Positions 24,323 to 32,378 of a stretch of 34,276 bases of DNA are shown one piece after another. Source of the stretch: a bacterium. GTDB taxonomy: Bacteria > Actinomycetota > Acidimicrobiia > Spongiisociales > UBA5794. The number at the start of each line of letters is the position of its first letter. Position 1 is the stretch's first letter. The stretch covers positions 1 through 34,276 of the forward strand of contig JAAELU010000743.1 of NCBI GenBank assembly GCA_024226255.1. The letters are read 5' to 3'. A program made the position numbers and the translations under genes. The notes beneath the pieces are model-generated. The model did not search any database and had not been told where the DNA came from. It saw only the letters and a program-made list of their open reading frames with translations.

Positions 24323-25411
24323 CTACGCCGTCATGAGCCCTGTCGTCTGGGCCTGGAGCTTGAAGTCTGTCGGGTTACTTGCATAGGCCAGGGCGTCCTG
24401 GAAGTTGATGACCCCGTCGGTGTAGAGCCGCAGAATCGATTGATCGAAGCTGTTCATGCCGTAGTAGGCACCCTCGGCAACGACCTCAGGCAGCGTGTTC
24501 GTCTGCGTCGGGTCGATGATTCGTTCGGCGACACGCTCGGTGTTGACCAGAAGCTCAAACGCCGGCACCCGCCCTTTGCCGTCAGAGCGAGGGATGAGCC
24601 TCTGGCTCAGCACTGCTGTGAGGCTGGCGGCGAGCATCAGCCGAACCTGTTGCTGCTGATCCGCCGGGAAGAAGTCAATCACTCGATTAACTGACTCGCT
24701 GGTATCAATCGTGTGCAGTGACGACAGCACGAGGTGGCCCGTCTCGGCGGCGGTCAATGCCGCTTCGACGGTGGCGCGGTCGCGCATCTCGCCGATGAGA
24801 ATCACGTCGGGGTCCTGGCGGAGTACTCGGCGTAGGCCCTCAGCGAATGACTCGGTGTCAACGCCGACCTCACGTTGGCTCACGATTGACTTCTTGTCGG
24901 GGTGGAGGATCTCGATCGGATCCTCGAGAGTGATGATGTTGGCGCGGCGCGTCGAGTTGATGTGATCGACCATCGCACCGAGGGACGTCGACTTGCCCGA
25001 TCCGGTAGGACCCGTCACCAGGATCAGACCACGCTGCTTGTCGCACATCTCGCCCACCAAGCCGGGAAGGCCAAGCTCGTCAAACTGCTGGCTAGCCGGG
25101 CTAACTGCGCGGACGACGATGTTGACCGAGCCGCGCTGGCGGTAGCAGTTGACTCGGAAGCGGCCGAGGCTCGGCCTACCGAAGGCAAAGTCGGCTTCGT
25201 TGGTTGCCTCGAAAGCCATGGCTACTCGCTCGGTGAGAAGCTCTTCCGCATATGTCGCGGTGTCCTGAGAGGTGAGTGGCTCCAGATTGGAGAGGTGAAG
25301 ATCCCCATCGATCCTGAAGGCCGGGGGTGAACCCACCTTCAGATGGAGATCGGATCCCTTGATTTCGGTGAGCTTCTGCAAGAGCTCGTCCAGCGGTGGC
25401 AGCGGGTTCAC
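24323..25411 (-). CDS. pilT: PilT-type pilus retraction ATPase
   Basis: PilT is a hexameric cytosolic ATPase that retracts type IV pili. The 362-residue protein has an N-terminal PAS-like part (SDLHLKVGSPPAFRIDGDL), the Walker A motif GPTGSGKSTS (about 134), the Asp/His boxes and Walker B (ILIGEMRDRATVEAAL), and AIRNLI-like C-terminal sequence. I start at GTG 25411 (MNPLPPLDEL), which has AGAGGAG upstream and gives the normal length. The frame remains open to 25783 but there it reads through repeat R2. No other pilus gene is in the window. Confidence 0.9.
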   Translation of the reverse strand: MNPLPPLDELLQKLTEIKGSDLHLKVGSPPAFRIDGDLHLSNLEPLTSQDTATYAEELLTERVAMAFEATNEADFAFGRPSLGRFRVNCYRQRGSVNIVVRAVSPASQQFDELGLPGLVGEMCDKQRGLILVTGPTGSGKSTSLGAMVDHINSTRRANIITLEDPIEILHPDKKSIVSQREVGVDTESFAEGLRRVLRQDPDVILIGEMRDRATVEAALTAAETGHLVLSSLHTIDTSESVNRVIDFFPADQQQQVRLMLAASLTAVLSQRLIPRSDGKGRVPAFELLVNTERVAERIIDPTQTNTLPEVVAEGAYYGMNSFDQSILRLYTDGVINFQDALAYASNPTDFKLQAQTTGLMTA

Positions 25412-25623
25412 TTTTTGTCGATCTCCTCTAGTTCCATCCTCGATGACCTTTTGATCGAGAATGTCCTTGGCCCTCTTTTTGGGTGTGCTGCGGCCCCCGT
25501 TCAGCACTCTCCGTGGTATCGGCCGCCACCCCCCGTGTCTTGACAGGAAAAGCGCGAGTCGAGAGGTGCGTGTCCGATCCAGCGGCGCTTGAAGGGCACG
25601 CACAGGCCGGGCACCCCACATCT

Positions 25624-25893
25624 GTCTCCTCCCCGTTGGACGCCGCCCTGGGCGGGCAACGTTTGGGGAGGTGGGCTGCCCTGCGGGCAGCTTGGGAGGG
25701 GGAAGCGAGGGCGCGGCAACACCGCAAGACGCGTCGGCGGACACCCAACCGCCGCGGTTGCGCTGAGAACGCGAGATCGCCACGACGCAACGTTTGCCTT
25801 TCGGACTACCTCCGCGTCCCCCCTCCGCCTCGTTCCTCGGCGGCTCCCCCCAACTGTTGCCCGCCGAAGACGGCGTTCAACGGGGGGAGAGAT
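25624..25893. repeat. Structured intergenic repeat, copy R2
   Basis: Same architecture as R1 with different bases in the stems. Hairpin 1 is CCTCCCC-GTTG (25628-25638) against CAAC-GTTT-GGGGAGG (25657-25671), tip CCGCC/GGCGG. The following stem is GCTGCCC/GGGCAGC (25675-25691). Hairpin 2 is CTCCCCCC-AACT-GTTG (25844-25859) against CAAC-GGGGGGAG (25878-25889), tip GCCG/CGGC. It lies 210 bp upstream of pilT, in the divergent gap before the second RTX gene. Confidence 0.88.
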
Positions 25894-26333
25894 TACGTTT
25901 GCTCCGCCACTCGCCGCTTCTTACGACCGGCTCGGGAGAACGGCGACGACGCCCCCTTGGTTGCACCGTCACCACGCGCGAACAGCGCTGCGGGCGGTCA
26001 CCAACACGCGATCAGTGCACCACAATCTCACCGCCTTGCCTCACTCGCTACCCCCGATTTGACCTCCATATCTGCCCTCATCGCCGACTTTCCGAGAATA
26101 TTTCTACCGATTCGCACGCGTCCGCGACGGGCTTCTTAGCCACTGGATCGGGCGGGACCTGTTGTGGCTATTAGGTCTCGCTCAAAGTGACTAGATAACT
26201 AGTCAAGATGGGGCCAGAAAAAATAGTGATTCGCCTTAAAGAATTGTCCTTAATTCTGCCGAAGTTCAAAGTGTGAGACGGGAGAATCCCCGTCACACCG
26301 ACAACGGACTGTCGAACAGAATTGGGGCCACGG
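25894..26333 (+). other. Tail of R2 and upstream region of the second RTX gene
   Basis: The first 100 bp continue R2 homology (the ACGTTTGC...CCGCC stretch is shared with R3) and include GTCACCACGCG, which recurs in the R3/R4 direct repeat. Nearer the RTX gene are two small inverted repeats: TGACTAG/CTAGTCA (26187-26204, loop ATAA) and AGAATT/AATTCT (26241-26258). The DNA becomes AT-richer from 26180, as expected of a promoter. No gene is recognised. Confidence 0.5.
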
Positions 26334-27560
26334 ATGACCACCGCAGTATCACGAATCGCAGTAGCGACTCTTCTTCTTCTCTCGATTGCCGCACCGGCAA
26401 TGGCATCCAGTTCGTACGCCTGCAACGGCCTCGAGGCGACCATCGTGGGAACCAACGGCGACGACGTCATAGTCGGCACTTCCGGTGACGACGTCATCGT
26501 TGCTCGTCGCGGTGACGACACAGTCGACGGCGGCGACGGCAACGACACAATCTGCGCCGGATCGGGTGCAGACTATGTCACCGGCGGCTCGGGTGACGAC
26601 TACATCATCGGCGGCTCCGGCAGTGATGACCTCCGCGGCAACGTCGGGAACGACACTATTCATGGCAAGTCCGGCCATGACAGTGTCGCCGGCGGCAGCG
26701 GCTCGGACTACATCACCGGCGGAAGCGGCAACGACTCGATCGACGGCGGCGGCAGCAGCGACACCATCTTCGGTTCAAAGGGCAACGACGTTCTCCTCGG
26801 TTCGGGTGGCAATGACGAGATCCGCGGCGGCCAGGGCGACGACACGATCGACGGCGGCGGCGACAACGACTCGCTCTTCGGCAAGGCTGACAACGACACT
26901 CTCACCGGCGGCACAGGCGACGACATTGTCGACGGTGGCACCGGTTCAGACGACGTAGATGGCGGCGAAGGCGTCGACACCATCATGTTCGGTAGCTCAC
27001 CAGCCCCCCTGGTCGTGGATGTGGCCAGCGGATTTGCGGCCATCGAGCAAGACGACCGTTATCAGTTCGACGGATTCGCAACCAGCTTCGCCGGCGTTGA
27101 AGGCCTCGTCGGCACCCCCTTCGACGACACCTTCGTCGGTGACGCCTCCAACAGCGCCATCGACGGCGGCGCCGGCAGCGACACGATCACCTTCGCCGGC
27201 CTCGGTTCAGCGGTTTCCGTTGACTTGATGGCAGACGAGCTCGTGATCCTCGATGGTGGCGATGACGACGATGCCTTGAGCGCAACGATCGTGGGTATCG
27301 AGCACGTAATCGGAACAAGCTTTGACGACATCATCGTCGGCACCTCTGGTGCGAACTACTTGGCTGGCGGCGACGGCGCCGACGTGATCATGGGTGGTGC
27401 CGGAGACGACACCCTCCTCGGCCAGGGTGGCGACGACTATCTCCTCGGGGGTGAAGGCGACGACAACGTGGACGGCGGCGATGGCGCTGATACCGGCAAC
27501 GGCAACAACGGGATAGACACCTGCGTTGCGTCCGAGGTAATGGCCGGCTGCGAGGCCTAG
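26334..27560 (+). CDS. Secreted RTX-type calcium-binding repeat protein
   Basis: The 408-residue protein has a Sec signal peptide (hydrophobic core VATLLLLSIAAPAMA). Almost all the rest is GGxGxD-type nonapeptides (about residues 40-220 and again 330-395), which bind calcium and fold as beta rolls. Between the two blocks is a region with VVDVASGFAAIEQDD and TFAGLGSAVSVDLMADELV stretches that interrupt the roll. It ends with a Cys-containing cap (DTCVASEVMAGCEA). Unlike the RTX protein at 11160-12446 it has no N-terminal beta domain. The ATG at 26334 is chosen so that the signal peptide starts normally. Its stop lies 7 bp from the convergent deacetylase-like gene. Confidence 0.9.
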   Translation: MTTAVSRIAVATLLLLSIAAPAMASSSYACNGLEATIVGTNGDDVIVGTSGDDVIVARRGDDTVDGGDGNDTICAGSGADYVTGGSGDDYIIGGSGSDDLRGNVGNDTIHGKSGHDSVAGGSGSDYITGGSGNDSIDGGGSSDTIFGSKGNDVLLGSGGNDEIRGGQGDDTIDGGGDNDSLFGKADNDTLTGGTGDDIVDGGTGSDDVDGGEGVDTIMFGSSPAPLVVDVASGFAAIEQDDRYQFDGFATSFAGVEGLVGTPFDDTFVGDASNSAIDGGAGSDTITFAGLGSAVSVDLMADELVILDGGDDDDALSATIVGIEHVIGTSFDDIIVGTSGANYLAGGDGADVIMGGAGDDTLLGQGGDDYLLGGEGDDNVDGGDGADTGNGNNGIDTCVASEVMAGCEA

Positions 27561-27567
27561 ATCTTCC

Positions 27568-28578
27568 CTAGGGCAGCTTCCAATACCGGGCGGCCACCTC
27601 CTGCGCCCACCGTAAGTAGCCCTGGGGATTGATCCCCTCGTCAGCCGGACCGGCTTGGAAGGTCGGATCGAGCCAACCCCTAACCGTGGCAGCCGCTGAC
27701 TGCCTCAGAGCATCCAAGTCGTAGCCCCCCTCGAGAAAGATCACCGATCGGCCGGCTGGCACGAGGGGGGCGAGGAGTTGGGCCATCGATCCGTAGTCAT
27801 CGGCCACCAGATTCAGCCCGGCCAAAGGATCATCCACATGAGCGTCGTAACCGGACGACACGAGTAGCCAGTCTGGTTTGAACTGAGTGATGATCGGCAC
27901 CAATACCTCGGACATCGCCCGGATGTAGAACTCCCCCCCGGTGCGTCCCGGCACCGCAATGTTGAGGTTGGTGCCTTCCGCCTCGCCGTGGCCGGTCTCG
28001 CTGAGGCTGCCCGTACCCGGGTAGATGCCTTCCTGATGGATCGACAGGTAGAGAACGTCGGGATCCTCGTAGAAGAGGTCCTGTGTCCCGTTGCCATGGT
28101 GAACATCCCAGTCGACGATGGCTACCCGGTTTCCACGCCGCGTCAGACACGCCGCGGTGACAGCGACGTTGTTGAAGAAACAGAACCCCATCGCACGATC
28201 GCGTACCGCGTGGTGGCCCGGAGGGCGCATTGCCACGTAGCCAAGGTCGGCCACACCCTCGTCGAGACGATCACAGACGGCGGGGCCTGCCGCGGCGGCA
28301 CGCAGCGAAGCTTCCCAAGAAGCAGCACCGGCATAGGTGTCCATGTCAATGGCGCCGCCGCCATCGGCGCAGAACTTCTCGAATCTCGAGATATATTCGG
28401 CATCATGAACCGCAGAAAGAAGATCGATCGACGCCGGCTCCGGGGCAACACCGACTAGCGGGATTCCCGACGACTCAAGGCCCGCAATCACGGCGGAGAT
28501 ACGCTCGGGCCTCTCGGGGTGGCCATATCCGGTGTCATGGCGCATTGATGACTCATGGGTGGCTAGTAGCAGCTTCAC
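27568..28578 (-). CDS. Histone-deacetylase-family amidohydrolase
   Basis: This is a zinc amidohydrolase of the HDAC/AcuC/acetylpolyamine deacetylase family. The 336-residue protein has the active-site His pair in MRPPGHHAVRD (residues 122-123), the zinc-binding DWDVHHGNGTQD (about 156-167), the GYDAH segment (about 253) and the EGGYD loop. Bacterial relatives remove acetyl groups from proteins such as acetyl-CoA synthetase or from polyamines; the substrate here is unknown. The length is normal. It is transcribed divergently from the GNAT gene, which adds acetyl groups, so the pair could act on one substrate, though that is speculative. Confidence 0.92.
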   Translation of the reverse strand: MKLLLATHESSMRHDTGYGHPERPERISAVIAGLESSGIPLVGVAPEPASIDLLSAVHDAEYISRFEKFCADGGGAIDMDTYAGAASWEASLRAAAAGPAVCDRLDEGVADLGYVAMRPPGHHAVRDRAMGFCFFNNVAVTAACLTRRGNRVAIVDWDVHHGNGTQDLFYEDPDVLYLSIHQEGIYPGTGSLSETGHGEAEGTNLNIAVPGRTGGEFYIRAMSEVLVPIITQFKPDWLLVSSGYDAHVDDPLAGLNLVADDYGSMAQLLAPLVPAGRSVIFLEGGYDLDALRQSAAATVRGWLDPTFQAGPADEGINPQGYLRWAQEVAARYWKLP

Positions 28579-28671
28579 GACCCCATGATTACATGCCGAC
28601 GGACTCGGCCCTCTCGAATCGGGTTAGCCTGACACCCAAGCCAGACACTGCGGCCATGAGATGTGGGAACA

Positions 28672-29409
28672 ATGGCGCTTACTGAGAGTCCGTTCAAGGT
28701 CATGCACCGAGGCGAATGGCCCGGGCCAATGACATTTCGGCGCGGATGGGCGCGCGCGGACGCTCGGCCCTGGAACGACTCCGACGTAACTGCGTCACTG
28801 CGTCTGGTACGCGGCGGCGGAGGCTTCCTCGAAGCCTGCACCTCACGCCTCACCGACATGGGAGCCCCTTCGGTTCTCTCTCCCCCGCTGCCGGCGAGCG
28901 CTCACTCCCCTTGGCTCGAGGCCGGCTACACACCCTTTCTCGACCTAGCTCTGATGCGTCTGGAACTCAGTCAGCAACCCAAGTCACCGAACCATCTTGT
29001 TGTCGACGGGTCAGATGTTCCGCTGTCCAAACTTCTGGAGATCGACGGAGCGGCCTTCACTTCCTTCTGGCGCTTCGATGAGCACGGCATGACCGAAGCG
29101 ATCGAGGCAACGGGGAACTCGGACACGGTGATCATTCGTGACGCCGACGGTGGCCCCGCAGGCTTCGCCATTGTCGGCTACGGCAGTGCTGTCGCCTACT
29201 TGCAGCGGGTTGCCGTTCACCCAATGTGGCAGGGTCAGGGCATGGGCCGCTCCTTGGTCCGCGCCGCCGCTCGGCGAGCCCGCAAGAATGGCGCCAAGAT
29301 CATGCTGCTCAACACCCAGTACGACAATGAATCCGCGATAGGTCTCTACGAGGCTGAAGGATTCAGCTTGCTCCCCGAACCGCTGAGCCTCCTCCGCATC
29401 GAGGCATAA
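28672..29409 (+). CDS. GNAT-family N-acetyltransferase
   Basis: The 245-residue protein has the GNAT acetyl-CoA motif VAVHPMWQGQGMGRSLVRAA (about residues 181-200) and the C-terminal NTQYDNESAIGLYEAEGF motif. The first 110 residues are poorly conserved and may belong to a second, degenerate GNAT domain, as in double-domain members. The acetyl acceptor is unknown. The start is ATG 28672; a GTG three codons upstream is also possible. It is divergent from the deacetylase-like gene with a 93-bp shared promoter region. Confidence 0.85.
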   Translation: MALTESPFKVMHRGEWPGPMTFRRGWARADARPWNDSDVTASLRLVRGGGGFLEACTSRLTDMGAPSVLSPPLPASAHSPWLEAGYTPFLDLALMRLELSQQPKSPNHLVVDGSDVPLSKLLEIDGAAFTSFWRFDEHGMTEAIEATGNSDTVIIRDADGGPAGFAIVGYGSAVAYLQRVAVHPMWQGQGMGRSLVRAAARRARKNGAKIMLLNTQYDNESAIGLYEAEGFSLLPEPLSLLRIEA

Positions 29410-29512
29410 GGCGCGACGGGCCTCGCGCCTGGGCTGTAGCGGCGGGGAACGCCTCTCGACATTGTCTGGCGGGTCGTATTACGTACTCGCGAGGGCGAAG
29501 CGTGGCGTGCCC

Positions 29513-29789
29513 GTCTCCTCCCCCGTTGCACGTCGCTTTGGACGGGCAACGTTTTGGGGGAGGTGGGCCGGCCGCTCTGGGCCGGGACGGAGGGGGAAGC
29601 TGAGTCGCGGCAACACCGCAACGCTCGCCTGCGGACGCCCAACCGCCGCGAGCTCTCGGCTCTCGTTCACTTCGATACGCGACGCAACGTTCGCCTTGTC
29701 GACTACCTTCGCAGCCCCCCTCGCCTCGCAAGCTCGGCACTCCCCCCAAACGTCTGCCTCCCAAAGCGGAGTCAGACGGGGGGAGAGAC
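29513..29789. repeat. Structured intergenic repeat, copy R3
   Basis: Third full copy, 277 bp, in the 1-kb gap after the GNAT gene. Hairpin 1: CCTCCCCC-GTTG (29517-29528) with CAAC-GTTTT-GGGGGAGG (29547-29563), tip CGTC/GACG. Next stem: CCGGCC/GGCCGG (29568-29585). Hairpin 2: CTCCCCCC-AAAC-GTCTG (29740-29756) with CAGAC-GGGGGGAG (29773-29785), tip CTCC/GGAG. A tail follows that is shared with R2 to about 29810. Confidence 0.88.
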
Positions 29790-29883
29790 ACCGTTTGCGC
29801 CGCCGCTCTCCATCTCTTGCGGCGGGCTCCCACAAACAGGGCGGCAACGCACCCGGGATCGCCCAGTCACCACGCGAACTAGT

Positions 29884-30130
29884 CGCGGCAACACGCTTCA
29901 GCGGACACCCAACCGCCGCGAGCTCTCGCCTCGCACTCACTTGGCACCAGGACGCAACGTTCGCCTTTCGGACTACCTTCGCTTTCTGTCTCCTCCCCCG
30001 TCGAACGACGCAGTCGGGCGACGTTTGGGGGAGGTGGGCTGCGACGAAGGAGCAGGTCGGTGGGGGAAGCGGAGGGCGCGATAACGCCGCAACACGCTTC
30101 GGCGGACGCCCAACCGCCGCGAGCTCTCGG
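29884..30130. repeat. Composite repeat copy R4 with internal fragment
   Basis: A fragment of the middle part of the element (29884-29987, sharing CCCAACCGCCGCGAGCTCTC with R3) runs directly into a new hairpin 1 at 29988: CCTCCCCC-GTCG (29992-30003) with CGAC-GTTT-GGGGGAGG (30019-30034), then CTGC/GCAG (30039-30055) and the middle part again to 30130. Hairpin 2 is missing; three unrelated hairpins take its place. Confidence 0.8.
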
Positions 30131-30132
30131 CC

Positions 30133-30191
30133 GCCACCCTGAGGGTGGCTGGAGCTGCGCAGCAGCTCCCAAGGAACGCCGCAGGCGTTCC
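30133..30191. repeat. Three tandem perfect hairpins with three-base loops
   Basis: GCCACCC-TGA-GGGTGGC (30133-30149), GGAGCTGC-GCA-GCAGCTCC (30151-30169) and GGAACGCC-GCA-GGCGTTCC (30173-30191) follow one another with 1-3 bp between. The middle hairpin and the CAAGGAACG after it recur exactly at 33321-33347. The rest of the gap to 30415 holds the 30-bp repeat, small palindromes and a TACGTGA tandem (30296-30309); I see no gene. Confidence 0.88.
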
Positions 30192-30415
30192 CGGCGACGC
30201 ACCCGGGATCGCCCAGTCACCACGCGTGATCACTGCTGCGCGCAGTCAGTGCCGCGGCACGCGCGTCGGAGTTGGGAACTCCCAGGGCACGCGGTACGTG
30301 ATACGTGATACGACAACGAGGACCGCTGCGCCACACCCCAATACACCCACAAACCATCGCGGTCCCCCTGCCGGTTCCTCCGCGATAACCTCAGGCCACG
30401 CCCCCGGAGGTTCCC

Positions 30416-31717
30416 TTGGCCCCACGCCTACCCGATCGCTATCAGACACAGGTTCGCCTGGGTCGCGATAGTGACGTCGAAGAGTGGCTCGCCATCGATA
30501 CAACACTCGATCGGCCGGTTCTTGTTCGCATCCTGAGCAGCGAGGCTGCCGCCTCTCGGCGAACCACGTTCGTTGAACGAAATCGGCTGGCGGCTTCTGT
30601 CCCTCATCAGCACCTCGTCGACGTGTTCGCCGTTGGCAACGACGAGAGCACCTACGCAATACTCGAATGGAACGGTGGAGTCTCGATCCGCGACAGGCTG
30701 GCGGCACGCGAGATGCTCCCGGTCGAGGAGTTTTTGCCGAACGCCGCGGGACTGGCCGATGGGCTGGCCGCCCTGCATGACCAGGACATCATTCACGGAG
30801 CAATCGATCCGGGGGCGATTCAGTTCTCTGCAGCCCACCCCGCCAAGTTGGGCGCATTCGGCCGGCCTGGGCGTTGGTCGACCCCCCACGCCGATACGGC
30901 TGCCTTGGCCACCGCGCTGCGGGCTTCCATCACCGGGACGGAGGCCCCAGGGGTCAGAGCATCACAAGTGGCCGAGGGGCTTCCCCGTGCTGTCGACACG
31001 GCCCTCGACGCGGCCGAAGCGGGGCAACTGGGTTCAGCCGATCTGGCTGCCGCCCTGCGCGCCATTCCGACCACCCCGCCGCAGGTCGAGAAACGAGAGT
31101 GGTCGTGGGGTTGGCTGGTCCCCACCGCAGTTCTCATCATCGCCGCCCTGGCGGTGGCGACTGCGGGCATCGCCCTCGATACCGACCCCGACTCCCCATT
31201 CCTGTTCCCGGCCACACCCTCCCCGACAACAACCGCAACAGCACCGGAACCGACCGCTCCGACAACCACTGAGGCTCCCCTGACTCCGGACCAGGTCGTC
31301 CTGTCGGCAAGCGCCGGCGTCCTTGATCCGTTTGGCGATGGTTCGGAGCACGACGGCGAACTCGCCTTCCTGACCGACGGCGACGACACGACAATCTGGC
31401 GCACAGAGAGCTACTTCGCTCCACTCCCCTTGTTGAAGCCGGGGGTGGGGCTCGTGTTCACGGTCGAGGACATGCCGGCCACAGTCGACGTCATCGGAAC
31501 CGAAAGCACTCGATACACCATCGCCTGGGCCCGATCGGCCGACGCAGCCCGGGACGAGTACGAGGACGTCGTCTCAGGGGAGCTGCGCGACGGGGCGACA
31601 AGGATGCAGCTCACGGAGCGCAGCGGCGGCGTTTGGCTGCTCTGGTTCACCGATCTCCCCCAGCAGGAAGAGGGCATCTACTACACGGTTATCAGCGAGG
31701 TTTCGTTCCGTTCGTGA
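30416..31717 (+). CDS. Membrane-anchored protein-kinase-like (pseudokinase) protein
   Basis: The 433-residue protein has a degenerate Ser/Thr kinase domain (1-220), one membrane helix (about 232-252), a Thr/Pro-rich stalk and an extracellular beta-type C-terminal domain (about 295-433). Key kinase residues are missing: the ATP-binding Lys position reads VLVRIL, the catalytic HRD is HGAIDPG (about 127) and DFG is replaced by LGAFGRP. This is the tail-half layout of mycobacterial Rv3910, where it follows a MurJ part that is absent here. Translation starts at TTG 30416, chosen because CGGAGG lies 5 bp before it. sigM follows closely. Confidence 0.82.
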   Translation: MAPRLPDRYQTQVRLGRDSDVEEWLAIDTTLDRPVLVRILSSEAAASRRTTFVERNRLAASVPHQHLVDVFAVGNDESTYAILEWNGGVSIRDRLAAREMLPVEEFLPNAAGLADGLAALHDQDIIHGAIDPGAIQFSAAHPAKLGAFGRPGRWSTPHADTAALATALRASITGTEAPGVRASQVAEGLPRAVDTALDAAEAGQLGSADLAAALRAIPTTPPQVEKREWSWGWLVPTAVLIIAALAVATAGIALDTDPDSPFLFPATPSPTTTATAPEPTAPTTTEAPLTPDQVVLSASAGVLDPFGDGSEHDGELAFLTDGDDTTIWRTESYFAPLPLLKPGVGLVFTVEDMPATVDVIGTESTRYTIAWARSADAARDEYEDVVSGELRDGATRMQLTERSGGVWLLWFTDLPQQEEGIYYTVISEVSFRS

Positions 31718-31750
31718 CACTTGGGCGCGATCGCGCCAGAATCAGCCCAG

Positions 31751-32377
31751 ATGACACATCGCGCAGCTGAAGACGTCGACCTCATTGGGAGGTATCTCCG
31801 GGGGGATCTCGCAGCCTTCGACGAGCTGATGCGCGCCCACGAGAACCGCGTATTCGGAATCTGCCTACGCATGCTGCGTGATCGCGAAGCCGCCCTCGAC
31901 GTCGCCCAAGAGACCTTTCTCACCGTTTTCAGAAAGGCCGACAGGTATAGGGCCGAGGCGGCGTTCAGTACTTGGCTCTATCGGGTAACGATGAACGCTT
32001 GCTACGACTACCTGAGACGCACCAAGCGGCGTCGCGCCGATTCGCTTCCTGAGGGGCATGACCCGGCCGATCCGCGAGCTCAGGATCCTCTCGAGTCAGC
32101 CGAAATCCGACCTGACATCGAAGCGGCCCTCGACCAAATCCCCGAGGAGTTCCGTAGCGCCGTTGTGCTCGTCGACCTCCAGGGGTTGGCCATCGACCAG
32201 ACGGCGGAGATCCTCGGGGTCCCTTCGGGGACTGTGAAATCTCGAGTCTTTCGCGGAAGACGCCTGCTCGCAGAAATTCTTGGGAACCATAAGGGCCCCC
32301 CGCGACATCACATAGATGAACACAACGAGGCGAGCCCACCGGCTCCCCACGACCAGCCTGAACCCGGAAACGTCTGA
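31751..32377 (+). CDS. sigM: ECF RNA polymerase sigma factor, SigM-like
   Basis: This 208-residue sigma-70-family factor has region 2 (RYLRGDLAAFDELMRAHENR, VAQETFLTVFRKADRYR, FSTWLYRVTMNACYDYLRR) and region 4 (ALDQIPEEFRSAVVLVDLQG then PSGTVKSRVFRGRRLLAEIL). In other actinobacteria the homologue next to trxB directs responses to envelope or thiol stress. I use ATG 31751, where family homology begins; TTG 31721 is an alternative. The palindrome GGCGCGATCGCGCC (31724-31737) lies between the pseudokinase stop and this ATG. The anti-sigma gene follows 1 bp after the stop. Confidence 0.92.
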   Translation: MTHRAAEDVDLIGRYLRGDLAAFDELMRAHENRVFGICLRMLRDREAALDVAQETFLTVFRKADRYRAEAAFSTWLYRVTMNACYDYLRRTKRRRADSLPEGHDPADPRAQDPLESAEIRPDIEAALDQIPEEFRSAVVLVDLQGLAIDQTAEILGVPSGTVKSRVFRGRRLLAEILGNHKGPPRHHIDEHNEASPPAPHDQPEPGNV

Positions 32378-32378
32378 G

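Larger units (their letters stand above)
29847..30226. repeat. Pair of identical 30-bp direct repeats closing R3 and R4
   Basis: Positions 29847-29876 and 30197-30226 are identical over 30 bp (each begins ACGCACCCGGGATCGCC and ends CACCACGCG). One follows R3 and the other follows the R4 composite, so the whole 350-bp unit between them looks like a tandem duplication that was later changed inside. Confidence 0.85.

Noticed and set aside
19541-25783. N-terminal extensions of the DinB-like and PilT frames with similar Arg-rich sequence (GVRRRVLRR and relatives)
   Set aside because: They are the repeats R1 and R2 read on the minus strand. The frames shift between copies, the composition is low-information, and good starts with family N-termini lie further in.
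11160-27560. RTX toxins with a type I secretion system
   Set aside because: Both RTX proteins carry Sec signal peptides, have no toxin domain, and no ABC exporter genes are nearby.
29410-30415. CRISPR array or integron cassette array in the repeat-rich gap
   Set aside because: Repeats are not regularly spaced with unique spacers, no cas or integrase gene is present, and units are hairpin modules of unequal length.
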